Shown here one piece after another: positions 39,180-48,011 of a DNA stretch of 64,000 nt. Position 1 is the first letter of the stretch. The number at the start of each line of letters is the position of its first letter. The notes beneath the pieces were generated by a model. The model did no database searches and was not told where the DNA came from. It was given only the letters and a program-made list of their open reading frames with translations. This DNA comes from Clostridia bacterium (GTDB lineage: Bacteria > Bacillota > Clostridia > Christensenellales > Aristaeellaceae): assembly GCA_017938695.1 (NCBI GenBank), contig JAGBBA010000075.1, forward strand, positions 62,001 to 126,000, in the 5' to 3' direction. A program made the position numbers and the translations under genes.

Positions 39180-41060
39180 TTACGGAATGTACAGCATTCT
39201 GATCGCGCTCACCACGCCGCTGGTGTTCAGTATGTAGTCCAGCTGCCAGGTGTGGCTGTCCGCCGTTTCTGTGATGTAGCGGATGATCTTCGTGCCGTCC
39301 TCCTGCTTGTAGATCTTGCCCTTGTTGCCGTCGTCCTCATACAGGCCACGGTTGCCGGAGGGGCTCTCCAGCTGGTTCATGTCGCAGAACTTGTCCACCA
39401 CAGCCGATTCGGTGTCGCCGATGCCCGTGGAGCGCGGCCCGGCAAACTGCGAGGTGAAGTACAGGTCGATCAGCAGCCAGCCGTTCTTGCTCTTGCCCAT
39501 GGTGGCATAGCCCCAGCTGTAAGTGTACTTCTGGCAGGCTTCGTTGAAGCCCTCCATCCATACTTCTTCCATCTTTTCGCCCTTGCCGTAGGCGGCCTGG
39601 AAGTCCTCGCGAGTGGTGGTGTACAGCTTCAGGCCGTTGGCTGTGTCTGCCACGGTGTACTGGTCTTTGGGCCAGGGCCGGGCGGTGATCTTGTAGCCCA
39701 CCTGCAAGGTATTGCTGGCCTTGCCGCGGCCATTGACGGCCACTGCTTGCAGCGTCACGCGGCCATTGGGCAGGTAGAAGGGTTCGCCCGTCCACACGGG
39801 GCTGTCTGCATCCGGGGTGGAGCCGTCGATGGTGTAATAGATGGTGATATCGTCGTCGTTCTCGTTTTCCTTGCCGGGGCGCAGCCAGATGCGCTGCTTG
39901 CGCTCGTAGGTGCCAGGCTGCAGGCTGTAGCCGGGCGTCTGGGGCGAAGGCAGGTACACCTTGTAGGAGGCCTTCAGCGGATCGCTCACCAGTTCGTCGC
40001 TCACCGCCACGGCCCGCAGGTTCCAGGTGCCTTCGCCCAGGTCGATCTTGTCCGTGGCTAAGGTACCTTCATCCGGCAGGATAGCCTCGTCGTCGAAGGT
40101 GTAATACACATCATACCCCTGGGGCGAAGCCAGAGTGATGCTCTTGAACTCGGTATAATAGCCGCCGGTCAGGTTGACGGTGGGTGCCTGGGGCAAAAGC
40201 TCCGTGCGCTGCTGGCGGAAGGTGTTCACGCCCGTCTGCTGGTAGGCGGTCTGCATCAGCTCGCCCGCCTCCACGCGGCGGTCGGTGGCCAGCAGAATGC
40301 GGATCACATTGCGGTAGGCCTCCGGCGCACTGGGCACGATGTCGGTGTAGATTTCCCGGTACAGGGCCTCCGCCTCGTCGATGCGGCCCGCCGCCTCATA
40401 GGCACTGCCCAGCGTCAGCAGATTGCTGACGTTGATGTTCTCCTCCCCGTCCTTTTCTCGGGCGGTTTCGAACATCGTGATGGCCCGGTCGATATCGCCG
40501 GTATCCATCACCTCCTGGCCTACCTCCCACATGGCGGCTGCGGTGGCATCCTGGCCAAAGCGGGCCAGCACCTTCTGGCCATCGTCGGTCTTGTCCAGGA
40601 AAAGATACACGCCCACCACCAGCAGGATCACCACGAACACCATGGCAATGGCCACGTGGGTCCAGTTCACCAGCCGCTTGCTCAGGGGATGCTTCCCCCG
40701 GCGTTGGCTGGGCATCATGGTCTGCTGACGGGTGGTATCGCCGTAGGTATTGCGCACAGGCCGGTCGTAGCCTGTCACCAGGGGAGTGCCGTCGGCATTG
40801 AACACCTGGGGATCGGCATACAGAGGGATCTCCTTGGTATCCTGCTTGGACACCGGATCCACATAAATGCGGCTGGCACCTGCCTTGCCAGTGGGGGCTG
40901 CCTTGGGTGCCACGGCCGCAGCTGCCTCCCGGGCACGCTTGCCCTGGCGGATGGCCCGCACGCCTTCTTCGCGGTTTTCGCCGTGGTTCAAAAGAGCACC
41001 ACAGCCGGGACAGAGGATGTCATTCTCCCCTGCATAACTGCCGCAGTGAGGACAAAGCAT
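39180..41060 (-). CDS. Zinc-ribbon, TPR and chitobiase-C-like membrane protein
   Basis: 626 residues. N-terminal zinc ribbon with Cys3, 6, 17, 20 (CPHC...CPGC), basic linker, transmembrane helix at about 134-155, then two or three TPR-like helix pairs (about 170-270), two beta modules like the chitobiase/beta-hexosaminidase C-terminal domain (GYDVYYTFDDEAILPDEGT and DITIYYTIDGSTPDADSP), and a C-terminal globular region (about 465-626). The outer part would be extracellular. Same ribbon spacing and topology as the protein at 869-2644. Function unknown; a carbohydrate- or wall-facing sensor is possible. Confidence 0.75.
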   Translation of the reverse strand: MLCPHCGSYAGENDILCPGCGALLNHGENREEGVRAIRQGKRAREAAAAVAPKAAPTGKAGASRIYVDPVSKQDTKEIPLYADPQVFNADGTPLVTGYDRPVRNTYGDTTRQQTMMPSQRRGKHPLSKRLVNWTHVAIAMVFVVILLVVGVYLFLDKTDDGQKVLARFGQDATAAAMWEVGQEVMDTGDIDRAITMFETAREKDGEENINVSNLLTLGSAYEAAGRIDEAEALYREIYTDIVPSAPEAYRNVIRILLATDRRVEAGELMQTAYQQTGVNTFRQQRTELLPQAPTVNLTGGYYTEFKSITLASPQGYDVYYTFDDEAILPDEGTLATDKIDLGEGTWNLRAVAVSDELVSDPLKASYKVYLPSPQTPGYSLQPGTYERKQRIWLRPGKENENDDDITIYYTIDGSTPDADSPVWTGEPFYLPNGRVTLQAVAVNGRGKASNTLQVGYKITARPWPKDQYTVADTANGLKLYTTTREDFQAAYGKGEKMEEVWMEGFNEACQKYTYSWGYATMGKSKNGWLLIDLYFTSQFAGPRSTGIGDTESAVVDKFCDMNQLESPSGNRGLYEDDGNKGKIYKQEDGTKIIRYITETADSHTWQLDYILNTSGVVSAIRMLYIP

Positions 41061-41084
41061 CGCCTCACCCCTTTCTTTTGTCGG

Positions 41085-41759
41085 TCACTGCTCCTTGGGC
41101 CGGTTGTTCACCGGCTGACCGTTGATCACCAGGTCAAAGGAGCACTTCAAAAATGCTGCCGCCTGCTCGCACATCACGATGCGGCTCATGTAGATCTGCA
41201 AATACTCCATCACGGAGGACGAATCGTCCATCACCAGCTCGTGGCGGATTACCCGGTTCTTGCGGTCCACCGTCACCTGGTTTTCCTGAATGGAGAAGTT
41301 CACCCGGTCGTGCACATCCGTCACGTCAGGCTTGCCGTGGCGCACACGGGTCTTGTGAGCATCGCTCTTGTCGCCCAGGGCCAGTGCCGCGCTCACCGCG
41401 CTGGAAATAAAGCCGCTCTGCTCCTCATGGTTACCCACGGCGGTGATGATCTCCATCACGTCGTTCATGTCCATGCCGGTTTCCCGCAGGATGGGCAGCA
41501 GTATCACCGCACCATTGGGCCCGTGGTCATGCCGGTTCACGGAGTTGCCCACATCGTGCACCCAGCCGGCAATGGCTGCCAGCTCGATCTCCCTGGGCGA
41601 ATACCCCAGTGCCTTGAGAATACCCGAGGCCGTCTTGCTCACATAGCTCACATGGCGTGGCCCGTGATCGGTATACCCACAAGCCTCCAGATAGTTATTC
41701 CCAGCCCGAATAAGTGCCTTAATGGCCTCATTCTGCTTGATATCCTGTAATGTAACCAT
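41085..41759 (-). CDS. HD-domain phosphohydrolase
   Basis: 224 residues from ATG 41759 (AAGGAG upstream; the frame stays open to 42047 but that extension translates a hairpin array). Metal ligands of the HD fold: GPRHVSYV (His), GWVHDVGN (His-Asp) and RHDHGPNGA, with a later Asp in ALGDKSDAH. Such proteins hydrolyse nucleotides or cyclic dinucleotides; this one lacks the HD-GYP signature. Substrate unknown. It precedes (by 24 nt) the zinc-ribbon/TPR protein gene and they are probably co-transcribed. Confidence 0.83.
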   Translation of the reverse strand: MVTLQDIKQNEAIKALIRAGNNYLEACGYTDHGPRHVSYVSKTASGILKALGYSPREIELAAIAGWVHDVGNSVNRHDHGPNGAVILLPILRETGMDMNDVMEIITAVGNHEEQSGFISSAVSAALALGDKSDAHKTRVRHGKPDVTDVHDRVNFSIQENQVTVDRKNRVIRHELVMDDSSSVMEYLQIYMSRIVMCEQAAAFLKCSFDLVINGQPVNNRPKEQ

Positions 41760-41821
41760 TCGTATCTCCTTTGCTCCACGCGCATGCAGAAGGCTATTCC
41801 ACTCCTGCCTCATCGCGGAAC

Positions 41822-41961
41822 GGGTTTCGAAAGGGCCGAAGGCCCTTCGCAGGATTCTTAAGGGCAGCGCCCTTAAGCGGGTTGTCAGGGCAGAGCCCTG
41901 ACCGGGATCCCCAAGGGCAGAGCCCTTGGGCGGGGTTTCCAAAGGGGCAGAGCCCCTTTGG
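41822..41961 (-). repeat. Hairpin array A, locus 9 (five hairpins)
   Basis: The longest array. Read leftward from the stop codon with no gap: CCAAAGGGGC-TCTG-CCCCTTTGG / CCCAAGGGC-TCTG-CCCTTGGGG / GTCAGGGC-TCTG-CCCTGAC / CTTAAGGGC-GCTG-CCCTTAAG / terminal CGAAGGGCC-TTC-GGCCCTTTCG then AAACCC. Linkers are AAACCCC, ATCCC, AACCC and AATCCT. Each arm pair differs but stays self-complementary. Confidence 0.9.
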
Positions 41962-42789
41962 TCACTGCATGCCGTTGAGGGCATTGTACTCGGGATCGTC
42001 GTCGAAATCGCGCTCGGGGGCAACGCCGTCCAGCATTTCGATGGCATTGCGGATCTCGATGAAGTCGATGTAGCCCACGCGGTCGTCGTTGGCGGCCTTG
42101 ATCAGGTCAGGCAGGGCGCGGTCATCGCCCAGCTTGCCCAGATAGCTGGCAAACAGGGCCCGGCGGGAGGGGTTTTCACGGAATAAACGCAGGGCAAGCT
42201 GAAAAACCTGCTCGTTGCCCGGATAATTTGCAAGAATGTCCAGCATGGCTTCCTGGCCGGCATCGTTGGCCTTGGGCAGTGCCTCCAGCAGGGGCTGCAC
42301 CACCACACGGCCCATTTCGGCCAGGCTTTCCAGGGCGTTGTCGCACAGGTCGTCCTTCTGGGGACGGTCCATCTGCCAGGAGATGTACAGCATCTTGGGT
42401 GCGGTGCTTTCCATTTCGCGCAGAAGGCCGATGGCGGTCATCTTGGCTTCTTCGGGAGCTTCCTCGTCCTTCAGGAGGGCCACCAGCCGCTTCTCGCAGG
42501 GCTTGCCCACCGCCTGGATTTGATCCAGCAGCAGGTCGGGCACGGGCACATCCTTGTCGCAGTACTCGCACAGCCAGTCCACCAGATCCTTGGGATCCTC
42601 AAACTGGGTGAAGTACGCGCCGGGGGTCACGCCGTCCAGCCAGCGGGCCGGGGTGTTCAGAAAGGTCATGTACACCCGGGGCATATCCGCCTCCATGGCG
42701 TCGAAATTGCGGTACTCCTTCTGATGCTCCTGCATCCACTTGGAGGTATAGTCCGCAAAATGCTGGTCAAAATCAATGCACTTTCTCAT
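41962..42789 (-). CDS. HEAT-like repeat protein, unrecognised family
   Basis: 275 residues from ATG 42789 (AAGGAG 8 nt upstream; an overlapping GTG at 42798 has no room for a site). Acidic and helical. Residues about 95-235 contain four helix pairs with the spacing of HEAT repeats (KRLVALLKDEEAPEEAKMTAIGLLREM, AEMGRVVVQPLLEALPKAND, DDRALPDLIKAANDDRVG). The N-terminal DFDQHFADYTSKWMQEHQ segment resembles SEC-C/plant-style proteins only vaguely. Probably a protein-binding scaffold. It follows the TPR gene by 5 nt. Confidence 0.65.
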   Translation of the reverse strand: MRKCIDFDQHFADYTSKWMQEHQKEYRNFDAMEADMPRVYMTFLNTPARWLDGVTPGAYFTQFEDPKDLVDWLCEYCDKDVPVPDLLLDQIQAVGKPCEKRLVALLKDEEAPEEAKMTAIGLLREMESTAPKMLYISWQMDRPQKDDLCDNALESLAEMGRVVVQPLLEALPKANDAGQEAMLDILANYPGNEQVFQLALRLFRENPSRRALFASYLGKLGDDRALPDLIKAANDDRVGYIDFIEIRNAIEMLDGVAPERDFDDDPEYNALNGMQ

Positions 42790-42794
42790 TGATG

Positions 42795-44447
42795 TCACTC
42801 CTTATCATCGGGTTCGATGTCCATCTGTCTTGCTATTTTTCTGAGCACGCGGCTCACCTTTCGCATGGAAACCGGCATATCCTTCACCGCTTTGGCGGCG
42901 TCCTCGTCCTGTTCTGTCAGGCGCAGGTAGAGAACCTCCACCGCCTTCACCCACAGGTAGCTGTCCATGCCGGCGGTGTCGTGCCGGTGCCTGTTCGAAA
43001 GCATGGGCCATAATTCAGCCGCAAATGCCACGATCGCCTCGCTCTGGCGGTGGCGGCGCGTTTCTTCCAGCAGGCGCGGCAGGAATGTCTTCCACAAATG
43101 CTGCTTACCCTGGGGCATGGGCGTGCACTCCGCTGTGGATACCCTTTGCCCCATCAGCACATGCATGGGGCCGGTTTCGCCCTGCTGCGCCAGGTGCAGC
43201 ATCACCTTCTGCCGCACACTGTGGAGCACCGTGGGGCTCACCAGCAATTCGCGCAGATACTGGCGGATGGCCGGTGTGTCCTGGCTGGCCAGCAGCTCCA
43301 TGCCGGTTTGCTGAATGCCCTCGCTGCTCACTGTAAAGCACCAGTCGATGGCAATGCGGCTGTCGCTGCCGGGGCGCAGCATGGTTTCCGGCGAAAGTTT
43401 CTGCGCGTCGGCTTCCATCAGGCTTTGCAGCATGATCTTCGCCTCTGCCTGGGGCAGCGTGCCCGCCGGGGGAAGCTGCTCCTGGGGCATGCTGCTCCAG
43501 CGCAGCATAGCACGGGCGCGCACGTCGTCCGGGTCAAGCCGCAGGATGCGGTGCCACCAGGCCACGGCCTGGTCATTGTCGTTTTGCGTCCAGCACAGAT
43601 CCGCCAGGTGGTGCATCAGTACGATGCGGCAGGGCTGCTGCCGGTGCCGCGCCAGCAGGAATGCCTTGCGGGTTTCGTGGGCAGACAGCGTCCATGCGGT
43701 GGTCAGGAACAAATCCTCGCCTTCCGCGGTGTCACACAGCTTTTCCGCCTGTTTGAGCAGACCCAGCGCCATGCGCCGCTGCCCCCGGGCATTCAGCGCA
43801 ACGCACCGCATGCATGCCGCCCGGGCATTGCCGGGTTCGCAGCGCAGCGCGGCACTGAGCACATGTACCGCCTGGTCAAACTCGCCCTCCGCCATGTACA
43901 GAAGGGCCAGGGTGATATACAGCCGGGCAGGCTTTCGCGCCATGCGCACAGCGCGCATCAGCCTGCGCTGGCCCAGCTCACGGCGGCCGTTGCGCCAGGC
44001 CGTCAGGCCACGGCGAATCAGCGGCGGCAGCCGGAAGGCATCCTGGGTTTCTTCCTCGTCCAGGGTGGAAAGCATGCCCCGGGCCTCGTCGGCGATATCG
44101 CTGTAAGGGTCTTCGTGCAGGTAGTGGTACAGGCTGTCCACCGCTGCATCCTGCTTGCCCAGGGCCGCCTGGCACCGGGCAAGCTCCATCCACACCTGGA
44201 TGGGCACATCCGCCCTGGCCAGCAGCCGGTAAAGCAGCGTGGCCGCCTGCTCATAGCAGCCCAGGCGGCGCAGTTCCTCCGCCAGGTGCAGCCAACCGGC
44301 AGGGGTGTCCTCCTGCAGGGCGGCGCGGCGCAGCAGCTCCACCGCCTCCACGGGACGCCCCCGGCGGCGGTGCTCATAGGCACTCTTGCGCAACTTGCTT
44401 GCACTGAGGCAGAAGGGCACCACCTGGCCCATGTTTCTTTCGATCAT
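42795..44447 (-). CDS. TPR-repeat protein
   Basis: 550 residues, soluble. Repeats: AYEHRRRGRPVEAVELLRRAA, LHLAEELRRLGCYEQAATLLYRLL, ARCQAALGKQDAAVDSLYHYLHEDP, ALLYMAEGEFDQAVHVLSAALRCEPGNARA, ALNARGQRRMALGLLKQA and LCWTQNDNDQAVAWWHRILRLDPDDVRA are TPR-like helix pairs over the first ~340 residues. The last ~200 residues are unrecognised. Likely a protein-interaction scaffold. It lies 15 nt after hslO and 5 nt before the HEAT-like gene in a leftward operon. Confidence 0.78.
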   Translation of the reverse strand: MIERNMGQVVPFCLSASKLRKSAYEHRRRGRPVEAVELLRRAALQEDTPAGWLHLAEELRRLGCYEQAATLLYRLLARADVPIQVWMELARCQAALGKQDAAVDSLYHYLHEDPYSDIADEARGMLSTLDEEETQDAFRLPPLIRRGLTAWRNGRRELGQRRLMRAVRMARKPARLYITLALLYMAEGEFDQAVHVLSAALRCEPGNARAACMRCVALNARGQRRMALGLLKQAEKLCDTAEGEDLFLTTAWTLSAHETRKAFLLARHRQQPCRIVLMHHLADLCWTQNDNDQAVAWWHRILRLDPDDVRARAMLRWSSMPQEQLPPAGTLPQAEAKIMLQSLMEADAQKLSPETMLRPGSDSRIAIDWCFTVSSEGIQQTGMELLASQDTPAIRQYLRELLVSPTVLHSVRQKVMLHLAQQGETGPMHVLMGQRVSTAECTPMPQGKQHLWKTFLPRLLEETRRHRQSEAIVAFAAELWPMLSNRHRHDTAGMDSYLWVKAVEVLYLRLTEQDEDAAKAVKDMPVSMRKVSRVLRKIARQMDIEPDDKE

Positions 44448-44462
44448 GCATGCTCCTGACGT

Positions 44463-45356
44463 TTAATCCCGACTGGCCTTGTGGAGCAGCTCCTTCAGCT
44501 CGTCGGTGGTGAAGGCGTAGTAGCTGTGGCAGAAATGGCAGCCCAGCTCCGCGCCCTTGTCTTCTTCAATGAGGTTTTCCAGCTCCTTGCGGCCCAGGGA
44601 GATCAGGGCCTTCTCCATGCGGTAGCGGGAGCAGGAGCAGTGGTAGCGCAGGGGCTCGCGCTCCAGCACCACAGGATCCATGCCGCGGAACCAGTCCTCC
44701 AGCAGTTCCTCCTTGGGGGCGAAGGTCATTTCGCGGCTGATATCGGCGAACATGGGGCTGCGCAGCTCCAGCTGGTCGATGGTGGAATCCTCGCACCCGG
44801 GCAGGGGCTGGATCAGAAGGCCGCCAGCCTTCAGCACCGCATCGCCGCTGGTCAGCACGCCCAGTGCCACCAGGGAGGGCGACTGTTCGCTCACGGTGAA
44901 ATAGTTGGCAAAGTCGATGGCCAGCTCGCCGCTGACCAGCTCAATCTGCCCCACATAGGGCTCGCGCAGGCCCAGATCCTTCACCACACTCATGCGGCCG
45001 TCCTTGCCCACGGCGGTGCCCACGTCCAGCTTGCCGTCGGCGCGCAGGGGCAGCTCCACCTGAGCATTGTCGGCGTACACCTTCAGGTCGCCGTGGTTGG
45101 CCACCGCGCACAGCGTGCCCATGGGGCCGCCGCCCTTGATGGTCACCGTTACGGATTCATTGTCGCCCTTCATCATCACGCCCATCATGGAGGTGGCGGT
45201 CATCAGGCGGCCCATGGCGGCGGTGCACACCGGCGTGGCATGGTGGATGTCCGCGGCGCGCTGGCACATGGCGGTGGTTTCACACATCATCACGCGCACC
45301 TGGCCGTCCATCAGGCTCAGGCGGATCAGCTCGTCGCCCTGTCTTCTCTCTATCAT
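44463..45356 (-). CDS. hslO: Redox-regulated chaperone Hsp33
   Basis: 297 residues. The C-terminal redox switch has HCSCSR (CxC) and GCHFCHSYY (CxxC), which bind zinc when reduced and form disulfides under oxidation, unfolding the linker and activating the holdase. N-terminal Hsp33 fold includes GDNESVTVTIKGGGPMGTL and VGTAVGKDGRMSVVKDLGLREPYVGQ. It protects unfolded proteins during oxidative stress, relevant for an anaerobe exposed to oxygen. Overlaps the upstream methyltransferase gene by 4 nt (ATGA). Confidence 0.95.
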   Translation of the reverse strand: MIERRQGDELIRLSLMDGQVRVMMCETTAMCQRAADIHHATPVCTAAMGRLMTATSMMGVMMKGDNESVTVTIKGGGPMGTLCAVANHGDLKVYADNAQVELPLRADGKLDVGTAVGKDGRMSVVKDLGLREPYVGQIELVSGELAIDFANYFTVSEQSPSLVALGVLTSGDAVLKAGGLLIQPLPGCEDSTIDQLELRSPMFADISREMTFAPKEELLEDWFRGMDPVVLEREPLRYHCSCSRYRMEKALISLGRKELENLIEEDKGAELGCHFCHSYYAFTTDELKELLHKASRD

Positions 45357-46129
45357 ATGTTCTTCTCCTTTTCCAATGCCCCGTCATCCACACGCTTGAT
45401 GGCCGCAAAGTGCCAGCGGTGTTCGGTTTCCTTGGGGGCTTCCATGCGGCCGTTGCCAAACACCATCGCCCGGTCGAACCCGGCCTGCTGCAGCAGCTTG
45501 CTCAGCCCCTGAATGGTATGGGCCCGCTGCTTCTGCTCCTCGTCGATGCGCTTGTAGCTGCCGTCCTTTTGCTTCACAAAAATGCACAGATGCATGTCCA
45601 GCAGGCCCGTCTTTTCAGAAAAGCGGTTCTGCCAGAGGTACGTTACGTCCTCCCGGTCCTCGCAGATCATCTGGTTACCCAAGGCGTTTTTCAGCTTATA
45701 GGGCGTGGACACGTCGAAGAACAGGCCGCCGCCGGGGCGCAGGGCTGCATAGGCCGACTGGAAGAAGGCCAGCACATCCTTGTCCTCCAGCAGATAATTC
45801 AGGCCGTCGCAGGTGGCCAGCACCGCATCCATGGGGCGGTGGAGGCGCAGCTGCCGCATGTCCTGCCGGACAAAGGGGATGGCCACACCGGCCTGCCGGG
45901 CCTTCTGGGCGGCGATCCACAGCATGTCCTGGCTCAGATCCACGCCCGTCACATGAAAACCGCGGCGGTACAGGGGCAGCGTCAGCCCGCCGGTACCGCA
46001 GGCGCACTCGCAAATCTTGCCCTCGCGGATGCCAAAGGCGTTCATGATCTGCACATAATAGTCCGCCCAGTCCTTGTAGTTGACGTCGTTCATCAGTTGG
46101 TCGTAAACTTCTGCAAAGCCTGTGTACAT
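45353..46129 (-). CDS. Class I SAM-dependent methyltransferase
   Basis: 258 residues. Motif I ECACGTGGLTLPLYRRG with the usual E/DxGxGxG degenerated to ECACGTG, acidic GVDLSQDM after strand 2, QDMRQL, and VLATCDGLNYL for strand 4. This is the methyltransferase-25/YqeM-like group found near hslO in Firmicutes. Substrate unknown. The start has GGAGATATACGA upstream and lies 14 nt after the small spore protein gene. Confidence 0.85.
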   Translation of the reverse strand: MYTGFAEVYDQLMNDVNYKDWADYYVQIMNAFGIREGKICECACGTGGLTLPLYRRGFHVTGVDLSQDMLWIAAQKARQAGVAIPFVRQDMRQLRLHRPMDAVLATCDGLNYLLEDKDVLAFFQSAYAALRPGGGLFFDVSTPYKLKNALGNQMICEDREDVTYLWQNRFSEKTGLLDMHLCIFVKQKDGSYKRIDEEQKQRAHTIQGLSKLLQQAGFDRAMVFGNGRMEAPKETEHRWHFAAIKRVDDGALEKEKNI

Positions 46130-46143
46130 TCGTATATCTCCGT

Positions 46144-46296
46144 TTAGGTTTTTCGTTTGCTTTTCAGGCTGCCGCCGATGCGTCCGGAGTCCTTGGCACT
46201 CAGCCCGGCCCAGCCCACACGGCGCAGCTCTTCCGTCAGGCCGAAGCGTTCTGCCGCCGCGTATTTGCGTTTTGCCTTTTCATCAAGCCGCCACAT
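46144..46296 (-). CDS. Small acid-soluble spore protein, alpha/beta-type-like
   Basis: 50 residues, ATG 46296 with AAGGAGG 6 nt upstream. The sequence AERFGLTEELRRVGWAGLSAKDSGRIGG is the conserved core of short alpha/beta-type SASPs (GLxxKVxxxGWxxLxAxESGRIGG), with basic ends (KAKRKYAA and KSKRKT). These proteins coat and protect DNA in spores. If correct, the organism sporulates. It is short and easily missed by automated callers. It lies just upstream of the methyltransferase-hslO genes; whether it shares their transcript or has a forespore promoter cannot be seen. Confidence 0.75.
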   Translation of the reverse strand: MWRLDEKAKRKYAAAERFGLTEELRRVGWAGLSAKDSGRIGGSLKSKRKT

Positions 46297-46349
46297 GCGC
46301 GACCTCCTTCCCTATTGCTGTGGATAGGTTGCACATGCGGCGGTGGATT

Positions 46350-47288
46350 TTATTCTTGCTCGGCTTCCTCTTCCTCGTAGTCGTCGTCATCGTCGGGATC
46401 GGTGTTCAGGCCGCGGTTGACCGTCGCGCCCTCGATGCGGCTGTTGATGTACTTGTCAAACACGCCGTTGGTATAGCTGGCGGTGATGAAGCGGCTCAGG
46501 CTGAAGCCGATCATCAGATAATACAGGAACAGGCCCAGCACGCAGTACATGGGGTTGACCACCAGGGCCAGTCCCACGGCGATCACCACAGGCACGCAGT
46601 GCAGCAGGCGGATGCCCACGCTGAAGGGCAGGCGCGCAATAGCCAGCAGGAGGCTGTTGCGCATCACGCCGCTGAACTTCAGCTTGTAGCTCACGATCAG
46701 CGGATGCATATAGGTCACAGAGATGCTCCAGATCAGGCCGATCATCAGCACCAGCACCTGGGGAATGGTCATCAGGGCGTTTTCCAGGGCCAGCTGGCCG
46801 TAGAAATCCCAGCACATATAGACCACGATGGGCATCAGGGAGGTCAGGAAGGACACCAGCAGGCTCTGCTTCCAGTTTTCCTTGATGGCGTCCTTGAAGT
46901 CAGACCAGATGAAGGCATGCTCGTCGCGGCTCCAGTTGCGGGTCACATAGGCCACGCCAGGAGTCACCACGCCGGTGATGGTGATGCAGGGGATCAGCAG
47001 CAGCAGGGTGCTGTTGATCAGGGACATCAGCAGCTCCGCCGCGTTGGCAACGATCTCGCCGTTCTCGTCGACCAGGCCGGTAAAGATGCTCAGAACGCCC
47101 ATCATCAGCACGATCATCGTGGGCAGCCAGGCCACCACATACATCAGGTTCAGGCGCACCAGGCCGGAGAAACGCACGCGGAGCATTTCCCAAAACAGCT
47201 GCCAGCGGTTGGTGGGCAGGTCTTCTTTTTTATAATCGCCCTTGCCGCTTTTGCCGTAATAATAGTTGTTCATAAACTTACCAAACAT
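46350..47288 (-). CDS. YesL/DUF624-like membrane protein with acidic tail
   Basis: 312 residues with six probable transmembrane helices. The central segments GVVTPGVAYVTRNWSRDEHAFIWSDFKDAIKENWKQSL and the helices after it match the DUF624 (YesL) plan. The C terminus is a long acidic tail (TDPDDDDDYEEEEAEQE). DUF624 proteins often lie beside carbohydrate uptake genes; no such genes are here. Starts with AGGAGG upstream and a TTGCAA-16-TATAAT promoter. Confidence 0.75.
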   Translation of the reverse strand: MFGKFMNNYYYGKSGKGDYKKEDLPTNRWQLFWEMLRVRFSGLVRLNLMYVVAWLPTMIVLMMGVLSIFTGLVDENGEIVANAAELLMSLINSTLLLLIPCITITGVVTPGVAYVTRNWSRDEHAFIWSDFKDAIKENWKQSLLVSFLTSLMPIVVYMCWDFYGQLALENALMTIPQVLVLMIGLIWSISVTYMHPLIVSYKLKFSGVMRNSLLLAIARLPFSVGIRLLHCVPVVIAVGLALVVNPMYCVLGLFLYYLMIGFSLSRFITASYTNGVFDKYINSRIEGATVNRGLNTDPDDDDDYEEEEAEQE

Positions 47289-47321
47289 CGTTGTTCCTCC
47301 TCATGCATAGGCATTCATCCT

Positions 47322-47349
47322 ATTATAGCATAAGACCGGCGATTTGCAA
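47322..47349 (-). promoter_or_regulatory. Promoter of the YesL-like gene
   Basis: TTGCAA (47344-47349), 16-bp spacer, TATAAT (47322-47327) on the minus strand. Confidence 0.7.
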
Positions 47350-47388
47350 AGACAGACATGCCCCGCAAACCGCCGGAATTCGTTCAAT

Positions 47389-47952
47389 TCACAGATTGTT
47401 CACCAGAAAATGCTCCATTTTCAGCCGGGCTACCTCTTCCTCCACCGTCAATCCGGTGTTGTCGAACAGGTGCCCCTGATTTTCCGGCATATGATCCAGC
47501 TTGTTTTTCAGAAACAACGCCCGCTGGATCAAGTCCACATCGCCGCGCCGGGTGATCCGCTGGCGGATCGTTTCTTCCTCCGCCGTCAGCACCACATAAT
47601 ACAGTTTGGCCTGATGCTGCCGCGCCAGCTGCTGCACCAAGGGCAGCTCCTCCTCGATCACATAGTCGATCACCACGTCCAGCCCCCGGGCCAGGGCCTT
47701 GTCCGCCACGTCGATGATGCACTCCCAGTTGAACTGCAGGATGCTCTCCCAGGCCAACATATCCGAAGCCTGGCCATCCGCAAAGAAGGTTTCCGGCTGG
47801 TATGCTTCCACAAAGCCGGCGTGGAAGTCATCCCCGTGGATCAGGTAAACTTGCCGCTTTCCACACCCGTTCACCAGATGCTTGGCCCAGGCGTCCGCCA
47901 GGGTGGATTTTCCGCAGCCGCAGGGCCCGGAAAAAAAATAGATACTCGCCAT
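47389..47952 (-). CDS. P-loop kinase-like AAA ATPase
   Basis: 187 residues from ATG 47952 (AGGAGA upstream). Walker A is FSGPCGCGKSTLADAW (about 7-22), an Asp pair DDFHAGF follows strand 2, DVVIDYVIEEELPLV may be the Walker B strand, and RQRITRRGDVD supplies lid arginines. Resembles small-molecule kinases of the zeta-toxin/AAA_33 type, perhaps a sugar or antibiotic phosphotransferase. Gene neighbours do not identify the substrate. Confidence 0.72.
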   Translation of the reverse strand: MASIYFFSGPCGCGKSTLADAWAKHLVNGCGKRQVYLIHGDDFHAGFVEAYQPETFFADGQASDMLAWESILQFNWECIIDVADKALARGLDVVIDYVIEEELPLVQQLARQHQAKLYYVVLTAEEETIRQRITRRGDVDLIQRALFLKNKLDHMPENQGHLFDNTGLTVEEEVARLKMEHFLVNNL

Positions 47953-47971
47953 GGTTCTCTCCTTGCGCGTT

Positions 47972-48006
47972 AAAAAGCGTCCGTCCCGCATGTGAGGAAC
48001 GGACGC
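47972..48006 (-). terminator. Terminator of the M42 peptidase gene
   Basis: GCGTCCGT (47977-47984) pairs with ACGGACGC (47999-48006); leftward it is followed by TTTTTA. Confidence 0.75.
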
Positions 48007-48011
48007 AGCGT

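Noticed and set aside
41822-41961. CRISPR array suggested by repeated 20-25-nt units
   Set aside because: Units are self-complementary hairpins with varying arms, linkers are only 4-7 nt, and there are no spacers of uniform length and no cas genes.
41760-42047. N-terminal extension of the HD-domain gene
   Set aside because: The extra 96 codons translate the hairpin array and have no ribosome binding site; ATG 41759 has AAGGAG.
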